A DNA stretch of 64,000 nucleotides from Ascaris suum (Eukaryota; Nematoda; Chromadorea; Rhabditida; Ascarididae). Positions 52,790-63,708 of this stretch are shown here, piece after piece. Each line of letters opens with the position of its first letter. Positions within the stretch are counted from its first letter, which is position 1. Made by a program: the position numbers and the translations under genes. Below the pieces are notes generated by a model that saw only the letters and a list, made by a program, of their open reading frames with translations, had not been told where the DNA came from and did not search any database. The stretch is from assembly GCA_013433145.1 (NCBI GenBank), contig CM024190.1, positions 248,001-312,000 on the forward strand, read 5' to 3'.

Positions 52790-52812
52790 TTGGTTGTTAT
52801 TTACGGCAGACA
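52790..52812 (+). promoter_or_regulatory. probable spliced-leader acceptor
   Basis: A pyrimidine-leaning stretch ends in TTTACGGCAG, with the AG at 52808-52809, only three bases (ACA) before the ATG at 52813. Nematode genes commonly receive a trans-spliced leader a few bases ahead of the start codon. An ordinary intron acceptor for an internal exon remains possible, because the frame stays open a few codons upstream. Confidence 0.45.
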
Positions 52813-53299
52813 ATGTCCGACAGTGACGACGATGTGGACGATACATCAACAGAGTCGCCGTTCGGCGATGCTCATATCTCACCGTTTACATGTCGTGAGA
52901 CATTACTTGATAAATTCGAAACTTTGGCGAATCAGTTATCCGCCGGTTGGAAGTATCATGTCTCGAATACAGAAGGAATCCGTAAGGCTTGGTTGAGCTT
53001 CGAGGATTTCTACACGAATATTTGCTCATTTGCTGGTTCATCTAGCCCGTCGGTGAGTTCTTCTGATTCACCAACAACGCTTCCCGTCGATCCACAAAGA
53101 GAGAAGCTAGCGTTAACTGACGTGCAAGGTCGTCGCATATCGCCTTATTTGTGCCAGAAGAAACTGATCGAAAAAGTAGACGCGTTTGTGAGTCAACTGT
53201 CGCCCAATTGGAGCGATCATATTGCGAATACGGAGGGCATTGTTGAAGCATGGCAAGATTTCGAGCGCTATTTTCTGCGTATGTGCACCATAGACCATG
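52813..53299 (+). CDS. unrecognised gene, exon 1: acidic start and two 52-residue repeats
   Basis: ATG at 52813 opens 162 codons plus one base and ends at a good donor (CATG then GTGAGT). Residues 1-21 are acidic and serine-rich (MSDSDDDVDDTSTESPFGDA). Residues 22-73 and 109-160 are two copies of one motif, 21 of 52 positions identical without gaps, sharing ISP..C, L..K, QLS..W..H, NTEGI..AW..FE and a final Cys. Both copies look mainly helical. A Ser/Pro/Thr linker (74-92) and a charged stretch separate them. There is no signal peptide or membrane segment, so the protein is probably intracellular. I do not recognise the family. The motif could be a small helical module used for binding, but that is a guess. 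The open length, clear internal duplication and good splice sites make a real exon very likely. Confidence 0.88.
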
Positions 53300-54533
53300 G
53301 TGAGTGGTTGGCTGATTTTGTCTCTTTCTTCTTTTACGTTAGATTTAAGGTGGATTGAGGCGTTTTCGAAACTTCACTCGAATACAGATTGTGAAAAATC
53401 TTATATCTAGCTATGATCTCGGCTTGTTATTATTTCATATAGAAGTTTTCTAATGATTTTCGTCATTAATTTTGGAAAATCTCCAGTTGTCGCAAGTTCA
53501 TCCAGGAAATTAGCTGGTAATGTTTGTGACGTGAGGTTAATTTGTAAGGTGCTGTCCATTCTCATTTCGCATGCCACTGCTCTTTTCTGTTCTGTCTGTT
53601 TGTCCATTTAGCATTCCACATCTGCTCTGTGTGCAGTGAAGATTTATGCACTTTTCGGGGTCACCATCAAAGACGCATTTTTTTAGATACAGTTGCTAAT
53701 AAATATAATGAAGAGTACTGATAACGATTGCAGGCAAACTACTGCTAGTGCTGAGAACGTTGGTGTTTATGTGTTCAAGACGCAGAGCGTATCGTCTGAA
53801 AGCAGTACGCACTGTACGCAGAAAGAGCTCCGCCGTTTTCATTTAGTGGAACTCATTTGTTCTTGGCCCATCTCTTTCATTTCGTCCATCCACTTCTGCA
53901 AGCATGTCGTTGAGTTGTGCACGCAAATTTGCTCCTCATATTCCATTCTTCCGTTCAGCTTGAGGTGATCCTTAATTGCTTCGTGTGCTGACAAGCACAG
54001 TGTTGAAAATTTAGAACATTGCAGATCGAAACAAAATTGATTATAGCGGGGATGAGCGAATAAAAGCACTGACCTCGTGTAGATATTGCTGTAATTTTTC
54101 AGGTGTTCGCTCTGCCGTGGTATTGTTTGTGTATTGTAGTAGCATCATTTCTGTTCCTTTTTTTGCGTTCTTTCCTTTCTAGCCAAGTAACTGTATTACC
54201 TTGTATTCCCATATTTCTTAAAGTACTGTTTCACCGGAACTAGGGGAGCGATTAGTGACGTGTTGCATTAGAATCGTGTTTAATTTTGTTATCACTTATC
54301 ACTGCACCGATTTTTCATCATCCGTGCATCTTTTCATAAAAGAAGATTACAGATGCCACTGATTCTTGCGCAGTCGCTTCACACTAAAGGATTTCCCCAT
54401 CTTGCGAAAGTACTTCATCTTATATAGACTGCTGGTTAAAATTCAGCCTATCGGTTATCTTCTTCAACGTTCTTGCAGTTGTACAAAGTATTTCACTAAA
54501 TCCACAACTGTTTGAAGGGCCGATTTTTTGCTA

Positions 54534-54537
54534 ATGT

Positions 54538-54568
<31 letters not shown>

Positions 54569-54573
54569 GGGGG
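54534..54573. repeat. (TG)9 followed by a run of 22 G
   Basis: Nine TG units (54534-54551) lead straight into 22 consecutive G (54552-54573), then GA-rich bases. The G run could fold into a quadruplex and is a likely site of length error in sequencing. Confidence 0.9.
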
Positions 54574-57018
54574 AGAGAGGGGAACGTTTACGTGGAATGC
54601 TTAAATGTAATGCACAGCAAAAACGCAATGATCATGCCTAATTTACATGCGAATTCCTTTCTTTTTAGTGCTGGATAAATGTTTTTCATCGATAGTAAAA
54701 ACAGAAATGACAAATTAGTGCAGTGTTGGGATAAGAACCCTTCATTCGTTGAAAGCCTACAAATAGCTTTTCGTTGTTGCTCGTGCGTTGCTGAACTTCA
54801 CAAGTTATGCCGTGGGAATAAATTAGAAAAAAAAATGACTTAGCGCGAAATTTTTATGGAAAAGCGTCGGAAAGTTTGTTTGAGTTTTTGTAACTCGGAG
54901 AGTTTACGTAACTTCACTTTAACCTCAGAACATGCTGTAGTTACACAGTCGTCCTTTTTCGCGGTGTATGTAAATACTGCAGCGAGTTATGACTAAGCGA
55001 CTTGTGCTTTCGCGCACCCCGCTACAAGGACTGAGCCTATGATAGACTGTCTTTTATTGCTTCATGTCTTGAAATTATAAAGCAGGTGATGTCTCATTGT
55101 TTAGTTCGCTTGTTAGCTGATCTGACATAACATCGGTCGGTAGTTTTATGAACGCCTCATATGCGCTTATGAATCTCCCACGAACATATAATATCGAACA
55201 TGTACACAATATATGGAACATAATTCTTGCTCATACATGTCAGTCTGGTCTCAGATTTTGCCGCTTCCAGTTGTAAATTGTAAACTCACTGTGGAATTTA
55301 AGTTGCGTCATTACTGCGTTATTTGATAGATTGGATTGTGATAAATTGCAAACAACTTAAACGACGTCCTGACGGTCAGGCGTTCTGCCATCTTCATTCT
55401 CTCCTCCCGTCTCCCTTTGCTCTCATCCCCTTCGTTTTCACGTAAGAGCATCCTCCGAAAAACACGTGACAGAGGACAAAAGTGTAGGCGACGGATTTGC
55501 AACACTGAAATTGAAATTTCTAAGTTTCAATTCTGAAGGAGTAAATCGACAAGTTGTGAAATATACTTTCGTTACCTTTTATACATTCGCAGCAAGTTAT
55601 AGAATTAAAGTAAACTAGGAAGTGGCGTTAAGATACGCTATTTATTGTGCAGTTCTAGTTGTTCGATAGCTGGGCGGATGCTATAGGCCTGTCAAACGAA
55701 ATTCACGGCCATAGTTTCTTGAAGTACGATAAATTAAACGTTTCAAGAAAATTTATAGGGTTGCGCTTTCAGCTGCTTTTTATTTTAAAGCACTCGATGT
55801 TGCATTACTATAAAGATTAAAGCTGTGATGTAGGAAAATATGGAAGGAATTGCAGTTAAGGAGCACTTTAAATTTATTAATCTGAAAGTATCATAATTGA
55901 CAATGCCTTTGATATCTTTAGCCGGTTAGCTCATTCACTGAAGTTATGTCGTGGGCGATGCTCCGATGTAGTAAAAATGGCCTTCACATGGGAAGCTTTC
56001 GTTTTTAAATCACTTCGAGCTTTTTTATGCGTTGCCTGCGCACTTCTTTACGTCCATCGACGACTCACTAGCCATTCTTTTATTGAGGCGAACTAATAAA
56101 ACGCTCTGCACAATCATCTAGATTAATCCTGAACTGTGTTCTTTTCAGGTAGAACTATGCGGATATTCCTTCACAAGCCAGCTAAATAACTTACGGAAGA
56201 GTCTTTCTTGTTTTTGTCAACATTGGTTGCTTCTTGGAAACACACCTGGAGACTCCAGCGCATTTAACATCCTCCAGTTATTTGCGGCACCTGACGTACT
56301 GTTGTACATTCACTAATCACTAAGAGGTTCGCTTGATTGCTACGATGGTCACAACGTTTAGTGTGCGAAGCGTTCATCTGATTTTTTACTTAGTCAATAG
56401 GTAGATAGTGACTTTGTAATAAACGAATAGGAACACGGTTACTAATGTTTGTTCATATATAGGTCACTTTTCATTTCCTATCGCTTTCACTTACCCAAAG
56501 TCGATATTCGTATCAATCGCGATTACTTTTCATGATTCATTTTCTAATGATGATGACTTCGTCCGTGAAAAGTGTTCCGCTTCTTCGCCGATGCAGCTCA
56601 TGTTCAAAATGTCTTGGTCATGCTCACTATCATATTTGGAATCGGAATTAAAACTCGCTGTTTCTTTGTGGGGACGCGAGAGAGGAGAGGAAGGAGGTGG
56701 ATAGGTAGTGAAAGAAAACATTTTAAACACTGCCGGCGTTCATGAATATTTTAATTGTTCAGTATATACGAATATTTTCCTCATATTTGATTTGCTTTAT
56801 TTTACACCTTATGTCTTTAAAATCCGACGTGTTGGAAAAGTGTAGGTAGTGACTTCACGTCTCGATCCATCTGCTGTAAGTCCTTGAGGACACCAGTATG
56901 TGGATGCTGCGGACGCATCTTTGAGCAGCAGCGAAAAGTGAGGCGTGTTGTCGATATGCAGCACTCCCTAAGGTGGCTTTGATCCGATTTGCACAAATTG
57001 ATGGGCACCTAATTTAGA

Positions 57019-57158
57019 GCGGACGCTCCGTTCGGCTAACAGCCGCTTTATTTTAATGCCCCTTCTGTTCATCCAGTGCGTTATTTGTTAGCGCAATCAC
57101 CTCCGAGTGGATGTGTTGAGTAAACTACGAAATCAACACATCCCATTGATTGCGTTAA
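57019..57158. repeat. cluster of nested inverted repeats
   Basis: GGATGTGTTGA (57109-57119) pairs perfectly with TCAACACATCC (57133-57143). Outside it GTTAGCGCAATCA (57087-57099) pairs with one mismatch with TGATTGCGTTAAC (about 57146-57158). Just upstream (from 57019) are smaller hairpins, GAGCG/CGCTC and CGGCT/AGCCG. The nested arms suggest a foldback element or a structured RNA. Confidence 0.75.
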
Positions 57159-60100
57159 CGTTAAGAGCAGCCTCAACAAACATATAGCTACGAGTATTGA
57201 CTGAGGTTTTCACCTCGTCTTCCATGATACATTGTTAAATGCGCAATTGAAGAGAGGGTATAGGATTGATATCCCCCCTCTTCTTTCTTGTCCGCCGCAT
57301 TCCGAAAATAATGTAAACTTGACTGTATGGTTGTTGCTCGACGAAGGTGTTGCCTTTTGGGAGCTTAGTGATGCTCAATGAAGATAGCATGCCAGAGTCA
57401 TATGAATGCGTGTTTTTTGTGTGTTTATATGGGTATATAATAGTTAGAATTATCACTGCAAAATGTTAAAGTGTTTTTTTTGTGTGTAAACTGATTTGGT
57501 CGTTAAAGTCTTGAATGTTTTTCAGATTTGAAGCTCACAAACATTGAAACGTTCACTTAATTTGCACAAAAGCAAAAACTTTTAACACAGGATTTGAATC
57601 CAGGAACACATTAGCAATTTCATCCTCTACCCACCCCCCTCCTCTTCTAAAATCATGAGTTAGCTGTATATGTTTGCTTGGTTGCAAAACACTTTTTGCC
57701 TATGTTTTTGATCGGACGTAGTCTTATCTGAAGGAGATCTCGAAAATGCAAGCATCTCCTTTTCATCTTCTTCATGAGGTGCTTGTTCCCAAAATGTGTT
57801 GTTTGAACTTTTCATTCCGCTTTCAAGTCATGTCTGCATCAGGGAATGAGCACCCCTTCGCTGCAGTACATTTCTTTATGTGTTCTTTCTAGGGTTTCTG
57901 AAGTCGAGACCGATTTTAGTGGCGATCGAATCTGTTGGGCCTTTGGAGCGCATACTTCTGTGTTTTTTATGTTCCCTGATATTGTTGAGGCTCTTTCCCA
58001 GGTCTAATTCACTGTTATGGGGAAGTCGATGAAACTCATGGGTAAATTCTGGGCAGTTCTTACAAACATTAAGATTCTAGCCGCTCGCGAAGAGACGATA
58101 TCTATAGCGTTTTCGCTGGAGGCGTTGAATTGTCTACATGATAGCGCGTGAAAATTAAAAGAGTTGGTCTATCGTCATCCTTTGTTTACAAAATGCGCTC
58201 ACCAAATTTTTAAAACTTTTTTGTAGGTAATGAGTGTTTTTGATCTCTCTCCTCGTTTCTGAAGGAGGGAGTGAATGTGTAATATTTTTTAATATCTCTA
58301 CTCAGTTTTATTATAATATTGTCGTTGTTTTGGGAACTCTTTGCGCCCATGTTTGATGGTTGTGCGCGAATTGCATTCGACGGGACGACGTCGTAAAAGG
58401 TGAGTGGATGGTGAGGTTGGCTCACATTTTATACCCTCCCAAGGGGGTCGCCTCTAGCTGTCCTCATCACCAACTAGGCAGGACACATTGCTTGAGTGCA
58501 CTCATCTCCTAGACGCTCTTCTCGACTCGTTTGTCCACTTCACCACCTCCTTCAAACGCTCGCATCTGTTCTGTACCTCTCTTCTGTTCATGTCGCTTGG
58601 CCAATATTGTCGGCTCATTTTGTTAATATCAACATCCTAGTGATCGCTTCGACGCATTCAATCACTTCCTTGATTTATTCACTTTCATACCAATTTTTAT
58701 GCGTCGCTCCTGTATGAAACTGGTCAATGTTTTGTTCACCTGTTTCTTTTTTGGCTAAATTTGAAATATTTTTTAGATTATTCTTTATGCCCGGGAACTA
58801 CTTATTTAGCACCAAATTGTTCAGAAATGGTAGCAAATTTTACATTGGTTCTAACACACTGATGGCCACTTTCCCTTCTAGAAAAGGATTCTTGCTTCTC
58901 AGAAGAGAACTTAAACAGTTTTTCAGGCTCATAACATCATGAACAATGGTGAACTGCGAGATTTGAGCTTTTTTATAATAGGATGGGGTTTTGCGATAGT
59001 AAACCTTATTTAGAGTTGAGCGCTGAATACAGCGTGAGCGATGAACAACCTGATGCAAGAAGGACTGCTTTTTTACCCCCATCAACCTATCTCAACATGT
59101 GCATTCACCCATTTAACATTGGGAACGTGCGAAAATAAGCTGCGTTTAGAAAGAAAGTGAAAATCCATTGGAAGCCTAACGAAGGATTGTACAAAGTACT
59201 CCGAAGTAATCGGTAAAATTATATCCTTTGCAGCAATTTTTTTCAGGCTGTCGATATGGTCATTCGGTGAGTTCGGCTTGCGTATTGCAGAAGCCGTTTT
59301 TGAGGTTGCGAGACAGCGTTTAAAACCTTTTTCGCATCACTGAGCATCCAGAAATTTAAGGGCGCGTTTCATTAGCTTTGGCGCGCTCAAAAATCAGTTT
59401 TTGCAAGTCGCCATCAAGCAATAGAGTAGGCGCTGTGAGAGCTAGCCGTTGCGGTATTACTTCCCTATCAAAAATGCAGCTCCTTTCCTCAGCTCGAGAA
59501 GAAATCAAACTCTAACATATGGCTAGACTTCTCTTCCAGTGGAAACAATTGCTTTCATGTCTCCTGATGAGAGAGCCACGAATTTCCAGTATAAGTTGAA
59601 AAGGACATCCAGATGCTTTCAGAGGCCAGTTCTTTATATGTAGATCGTTGTTCTTAGTTTTTGGAGTGAGCGACGAAGGCATGCACGCTTAAAGTGGTTT
59701 TTGAAAGCAAATACTTGATAGGACGAGATGTCTGGTTTATGAACGAAGTTGCTTAAAAAGCACCGCCGCGTTATGTTGAAACAATTCATTGCTTCAGTGA
59801 TCCCAGGGGGTTTTTATGCATTTTTAAAGTTTCGTGGGAAGACACGGTGAAGAGTGTGTCTTGCTGAATGCAGTGTGTAAAGTGGCGGCATTTATTGGGC
59901 AAGTCGGAAAGAACGGCTGCTCAGGACCCAGCATTCACAGTGCACTGAAGATGCTTGTTTTGGTCGAACAGAGCGTCTTCTGGTCCTTTGCGAATTTGGT
60001 TGTCGTTGTATTGTTTTGAGCATTATGGGAGTTCAGAATACTTGCTGCTGAAGCCCTCACTAACAGTTTTGTCCTAATGCGTTAAAGGTGCTGAAATAGC

Positions 60101-60200
60101 TAAATAAACCCTCCGAAGTTGGAGTGTAATTGCGACAGCAATCGAATGACTACAGTGTTCTACAATTACTTGCCTTCAAACGCTACAGTATTTAAACATT

Positions 60201-60214
60201 GTTAACTAGTTAAC
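60201..60214. repeat. 14-base perfect palindrome
   Basis: GTTAACTAGTTAAC equals its own reverse complement. It is isolated, and no associated element was seen. Confidence 0.9.
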
Positions 60215-60723
60215 TTCCTTTTCACTGGTAAAGCTTCGTGGCATTCCGCTGTAATGCGCAACGGATTATCGTTGATGTTTTAATGGGTCATTATCGTTTG
60301 TTGCAGCCACATTTGGTAAGCTTGAGACTTGAAGGTACTAACTTGGATGCTTCGCAATTGTAATGTGCTCATCAGTTTATTTTATACAGTCTGATTTCTT
60401 CGCTTTCTGCGTTGCTAACATTAGAAAGTTATTTTGATCATGGAGCTTCATCGGGAAGCTTCACGTTTTTGGCGTCACCCATTCAGTGACTTTCCTAACC
60501 GATCACCCTTTTTCTGCAATTACATGTCAAGCTTTTTTTTCTGATGTAACGCATAACGCAAATTGCCAATTCAATCGCCGTTGCGTCTCTTCGAGATTAA
60601 ACTGATTTCATGCGAAGGGAGGAGCTTATGCGCTTAGTCACTTTTGCATAACGTCGCTATTCGTGTCTCTCTATTCGCTTCGGAATGAATCGACGAATGT
60701 GTCGTTTTTTTCGCCCTCTGTAG

Positions 60724-60957
60724 GGCAAGAAGTGAGGAACGTAAATACAGTGTCAGTGACGCTGTGGCCGTTAACTTCAATGGTTTGGGATGGTGGTCAT
60801 GGGTCGCAAGGCTTGGCGATGCGTTTTCCACGACAAGCGCGTCAACGTGTCGGTGCGGCTCGTGCGCGTCAGCAACAACGTTTACGCAAAATGCACGTGC
60901 AGAGTATTCTCAAAGAGGCCACCAGTACAGGCACGCTTCATCCTATGTTTATAATTC
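60724..60957 (+). CDS. candidate cassette exon of the second gene (Arg/Gln-rich)
   Basis: A long pyrimidine tract and CTGTAG acceptor open a stretch that stays in frame for 234 bases (two bases, 77 codons, one base) to a usable GTATGC donor. The middle is strongly basic (RQARQRVGAARARQQQRLRK, then MHVQSILKEATSTGTL), and its many CGT, GCG and CAA codons look coding. Phases are 1 in and 1 out, so it could be included or skipped between 53299 and 61841 without changing the frame. Direct joining of those two exons reads as a more natural continuous helix, so an optional exon is more likely than a constant one. An inner donor (A then GTACAG) after 60924 is also in phase. Confidence 0.35.
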
Positions 60958-61840
60958 GTATGCAGTGGCTTAGACACTGTATTTGTAGCAGCGGTGCAGA
61001 AATACATGCTCCGACTCTGCCGAATAGCATTGCGATATCTAAGTTATCAGTGTATTGAAATTGCAGTTTGATTTTTAAGACTTTCAGCTGCCTACATTCC
61101 ATGACAGGTATTCGGATACCGCATTCCAGTGTTGCCAGCGAAACAGCTATTTAGAACGCTAAAGTCAGCTGGCTGAATTTCCACCATTGTTTTACTTTCT
61201 TCACATTTATTCTTAGAAGTAAGTCTCCTCTGCCGTCTATATAATTATTATATGACACTTCTTATGCTTTTTATGCTCAGTGCAGGTTATGTATTCAGGA
61301 AACATGACGTACGTCTTGTTTACCTCCAAGTGTTCATTGTTTTAACGTGAGGTAGTGATCTATGTAGGACGAAGCATATATGAAAAGAGATCTCTTTGGG
61401 AAGCTTGATCACAAAGTTGAGGAAAACAAGCTGAAAGAAACCTCTCAAGAGGGTTTGTATCGACTCTCAGCCTTCCTCGTTTCATTTGTTATATCCGGAA
61501 TGCCTCTTTATTCCGCTTAGACATTTGCTTCATATTTGGCAGTGCTGTTGAGCCTGTAAACATATATCGAAAATTTTGAGTAATTTTACGACATATGCAA
61601 AACCTTAATTTTATAACAGTTTTCATTTGCTGCATTTCGTGCTTTTTTATCAGCGCTGACGAGCGTCTACTTCTTGAATCCTTTCTTTAAGAATTGACTA
61701 TGTCTGGTATTTTTCTCAGCAGATGGCATCCAGCGCTTTTATCTGTTTCTGCTTTCAGCCATCGTCACTGTGTGTTTCTCTAAGACTAGAAAGACGAACA
61801 GTTGCTAGTTGAGGGCGCCAAAGTATTTGCACTATTTTAG

Positions 61841-62233
61841 CGCGAATCGCGGCTTTCGTTGACACATTTGCCGAATGGGGCGAAAAGCCGTCAAATAGTG
61901 GCCAGCGTACGGACGAACGTGTTTCGACGGCTGAATATTTCGATGCGATCATCAACGCCGTAGCACCGGGTCCCCTTGATATCCCGCCATTCGAGGCGAC
62001 CGGTATCGAACAGTCCCCACCCTATTCGCCATCTCCGGATCCCTCACAGCTGCTGCACTCGACCACGCGGTCGGTGACTCCAGTCAGCATACATCACGAT
62101 CTGTTCCGCAAAACGAGCGCTGTGCAAGGTGCCCCCAAAGAGCACTACGTGCTCATAACTGATCGCGGTTTTGGCGAGGAGGCGCATCCGAAGACTGTCA
62201 TTTCAGCCCATGGCTCTTCGAGGCATCACAACG
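61841..62233 (+). CDS. unrecognised gene, exon 2
   Basis: The acceptor CACTATTTTAG and donor AACG then GTGAGC bound 393 bases without a stop. The two opening bases complete the codon left at 53299, giving Ala, and the protein continues RIAAFVDTFAEWGEKPSNSG, which extends the helical tail of the second repeat. Residues about 163-212 (TAEYFDAIINAVAPGPLDIP) are followed by a Ser/Pro-rich segment at about 220-244 (EQSPPYSPSPDPSQ), typical of a disordered, phosphorylatable linker. A mixed region follows (HYVLITDRGFGEEAHPKTV). G+C content is clearly above the flanks. No domain family is recognised. The exon itself is well supported by length, composition and phase. Confidence 0.85.
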
Positions 62234-63331
62234 GTGAGCGCTGCATGTGAACCAACGAATCGTTGGAATCGAAAGATTCAGCCCTCACTCGTAGATTGCT
62301 TTTTCTTCTTTCTTTAGGTTTGTGCTGTAAAAGCGATGACTTTTTGTTATTATTTCGAGTTTCTCCTCGAGTCATTTCATAGATGGCTTCCAAAGAAATG
62401 TTAACTGAACGCTGAAGTTCTTCCTTAAATTTGTTGTTGTCACGTGCAACCTTCATTTCCTCGCACGCTCGCTTTGTGGAATTAACCAAAGCATGTGTTA
62501 TACAATTCATCCTATAGCTTTGGCCATTCCATCTTTGTTGTGTGTGTAACGCATGCTTGCGAGTTAAAACATCTTTTAGGACTTGCAGGTGTGAAGGCGC
62601 ATTGATTGTATTAAAGGCCGAAGCACCGTGTCCTTATAGGTTTGATTACTGTTGCTATTTTAATGCGAGCATCACTCAGAAACGTAATTTGCTTCCACTA
62701 CGTCTCTAACGACGCGTTCATAATCAGCGAGTAGTTAAGCAGCTCATTTATTTCACCAGTAAGTAAAGGACTACCTTCCGATGCTATAATGACCGCTTTG
62801 GCTTTTCGGAGGTTCGAATTTATGAGAAATGGAATGAAATTTCGAGAACCATTGTTGCAATAGCGACAAACCGATGTGTGTTGATGTACAGAGCACATTA
62901 CTGCGATGTGCATATTATGGAATTTTTAGTTCATACTTGCGCTCACCAATTAAGCTGCGTTGCCGATATTGCGAAATGGAGCAGATTACCAGGGTACTAG
63001 CTTTGTGATATTGTTGGCTCTACCAGTCTCCATAAGCATCACAATATCTCAGTCCTTCCGAAGAGAATACCACTTCATTTATGCATCGTGTATGCATCAC
63101 TCAGCACCATCACCCACGCACTATCGCGATTACACTATTCTTTTTCAAACTTGTTTTGAGTCGCAGCAGTGACTGTTTTGAGTCGGATTTGTTGTGCACC
63201 ATGGCTCAGTAAGTAAGCTGTTATGAACATTAATAGTATGTCCTTCGTTCGTGATTGTCAGACTTCTTCATGTTAAGATTTTTTTAAAACTTCGGACATA
63301 CGTGATTAAACAAATCTGGTTGTACATTCAG
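62234..63331. other. intron of the second gene (1098 bp)
   Basis: It runs from GTGAGC to GTACATTCAG. No coding segment was seen. The minus-strand open frame at 62226-62510 lacks any recognised feature and partly overlaps the exon. Confidence 0.65.
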
Positions 63332-63374
63332 TGGGCGTTGTTACCGATTCGTGCAATACAGTGTCGAGTATGAA
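63332..63374 (+). CDS. likely 43-base micro-exon of the second gene
   Basis: After TTGTACATTCAG there are 43 open bases before the consensus donor GTAAGT. Read from the phase left at 62233 they give VGVVTDSCNTVSSM, and the exon ends in phase 2. The next candidate exon at 63589 starts with exactly the one base needed. A strong donor, good acceptor and matching phases on both sides support it despite the small size. Confidence 0.5.
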
Positions 63375-63588
63375 GTAAGTCTTACATTCGTTCCATTAAT
63401 TCACATTACATTCCCTTCTACTCCATCGCATTCTGCTTAGACTTTTATAGCTTCAGGTTCGCTCTGAAGCCAGTGAGTGTGAAAATATCGCCGTTTTCGT
63501 ATGAGATTTGCGTATGTTAAACATAAGTACGGCTATGATCGGACGGCGTAATTTGGTTGTGCGCTCAAGGGGTAGCCGCTGCTAGCAG

Positions 63589-63708
63589 ATTGAATGCGAG
63601 AGGGCCAATAAAGAGCATGACGCTTCCGCTTCCACTTGTCCCCAATGCACACAATAATAGGCGGACGTACTTAAAGCGTACGCCTCGGCCATATCCATAC
63701 GTGTGCAG
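63589..63708 (+). CDS. likely further exon of the second gene
   Basis: The acceptor is GCTGCTAGCAG (with an alternative AG three bases earlier that would add one residue) and the donor GTGCAG then GTTGGT. The frame, entered in phase 2 after the micro-exon, reads LNARGPIKSMTLPLPLVP, then NAHNNRRTYLKRTPRPYPYV, a basic, proline-rich stretch. It ends in phase 2, and the gene must continue past the right edge. Confidence 0.5.

Larger units (their letters stand above)
38603..52809. other. 14-kb stretch with no firm exon
   Basis: Downstream exons of the LAR-type gene would be expected here or beyond the window, but no FN3, membrane or phosphatase exon (including the HCSAGVGRT active-site block) is visible. 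Several short splice-bounded open segments (45841-45940, 51126-51191, 52313-52477) are weak candidates. The stretch holds a 168-codon open frame without an ATG at its start (40381-40887), a perfect hairpin (38767-38794), A and T homopolymers (43878-43898, 44129-44159) and short direct repeats. Confidence 0.65.
53300..61840. other. intron of the second gene (8541 bp)
   Basis: It runs from GTGAGT to CACTATTTTAG. It contains a (TG)9-G22 tract, a cluster of inverted repeats at 57019-57158, the 14-base palindrome GTTAACTAGTTAAC (60201-60214) and a candidate cassette exon at 60724-60957. No other supported gene was seen on either strand. Confidence 0.7.

Noticed and set aside
56530..56730. Minus-strand 66-codon open frame rich in Ser, Glu and Asp
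   Set aside because: The composition is protein-like, but there is no splice or start context and no recognised family.
57575..57620. GGATTTGAATCC, considered as a tRNA B box on the minus strand
   Set aside because: No five-base T stem, acceptor stem or A box surrounds it. No tRNA was found elsewhere either.
59550..59590. CTGATGAG followed by CACGAAT, considered as a hammerhead ribozyme core
   Set aside because: The conserved GAAA is GAAT here and no flanking stems form. Similar CTGATGAG words near 4085 and 45880 also lack the partner motif.
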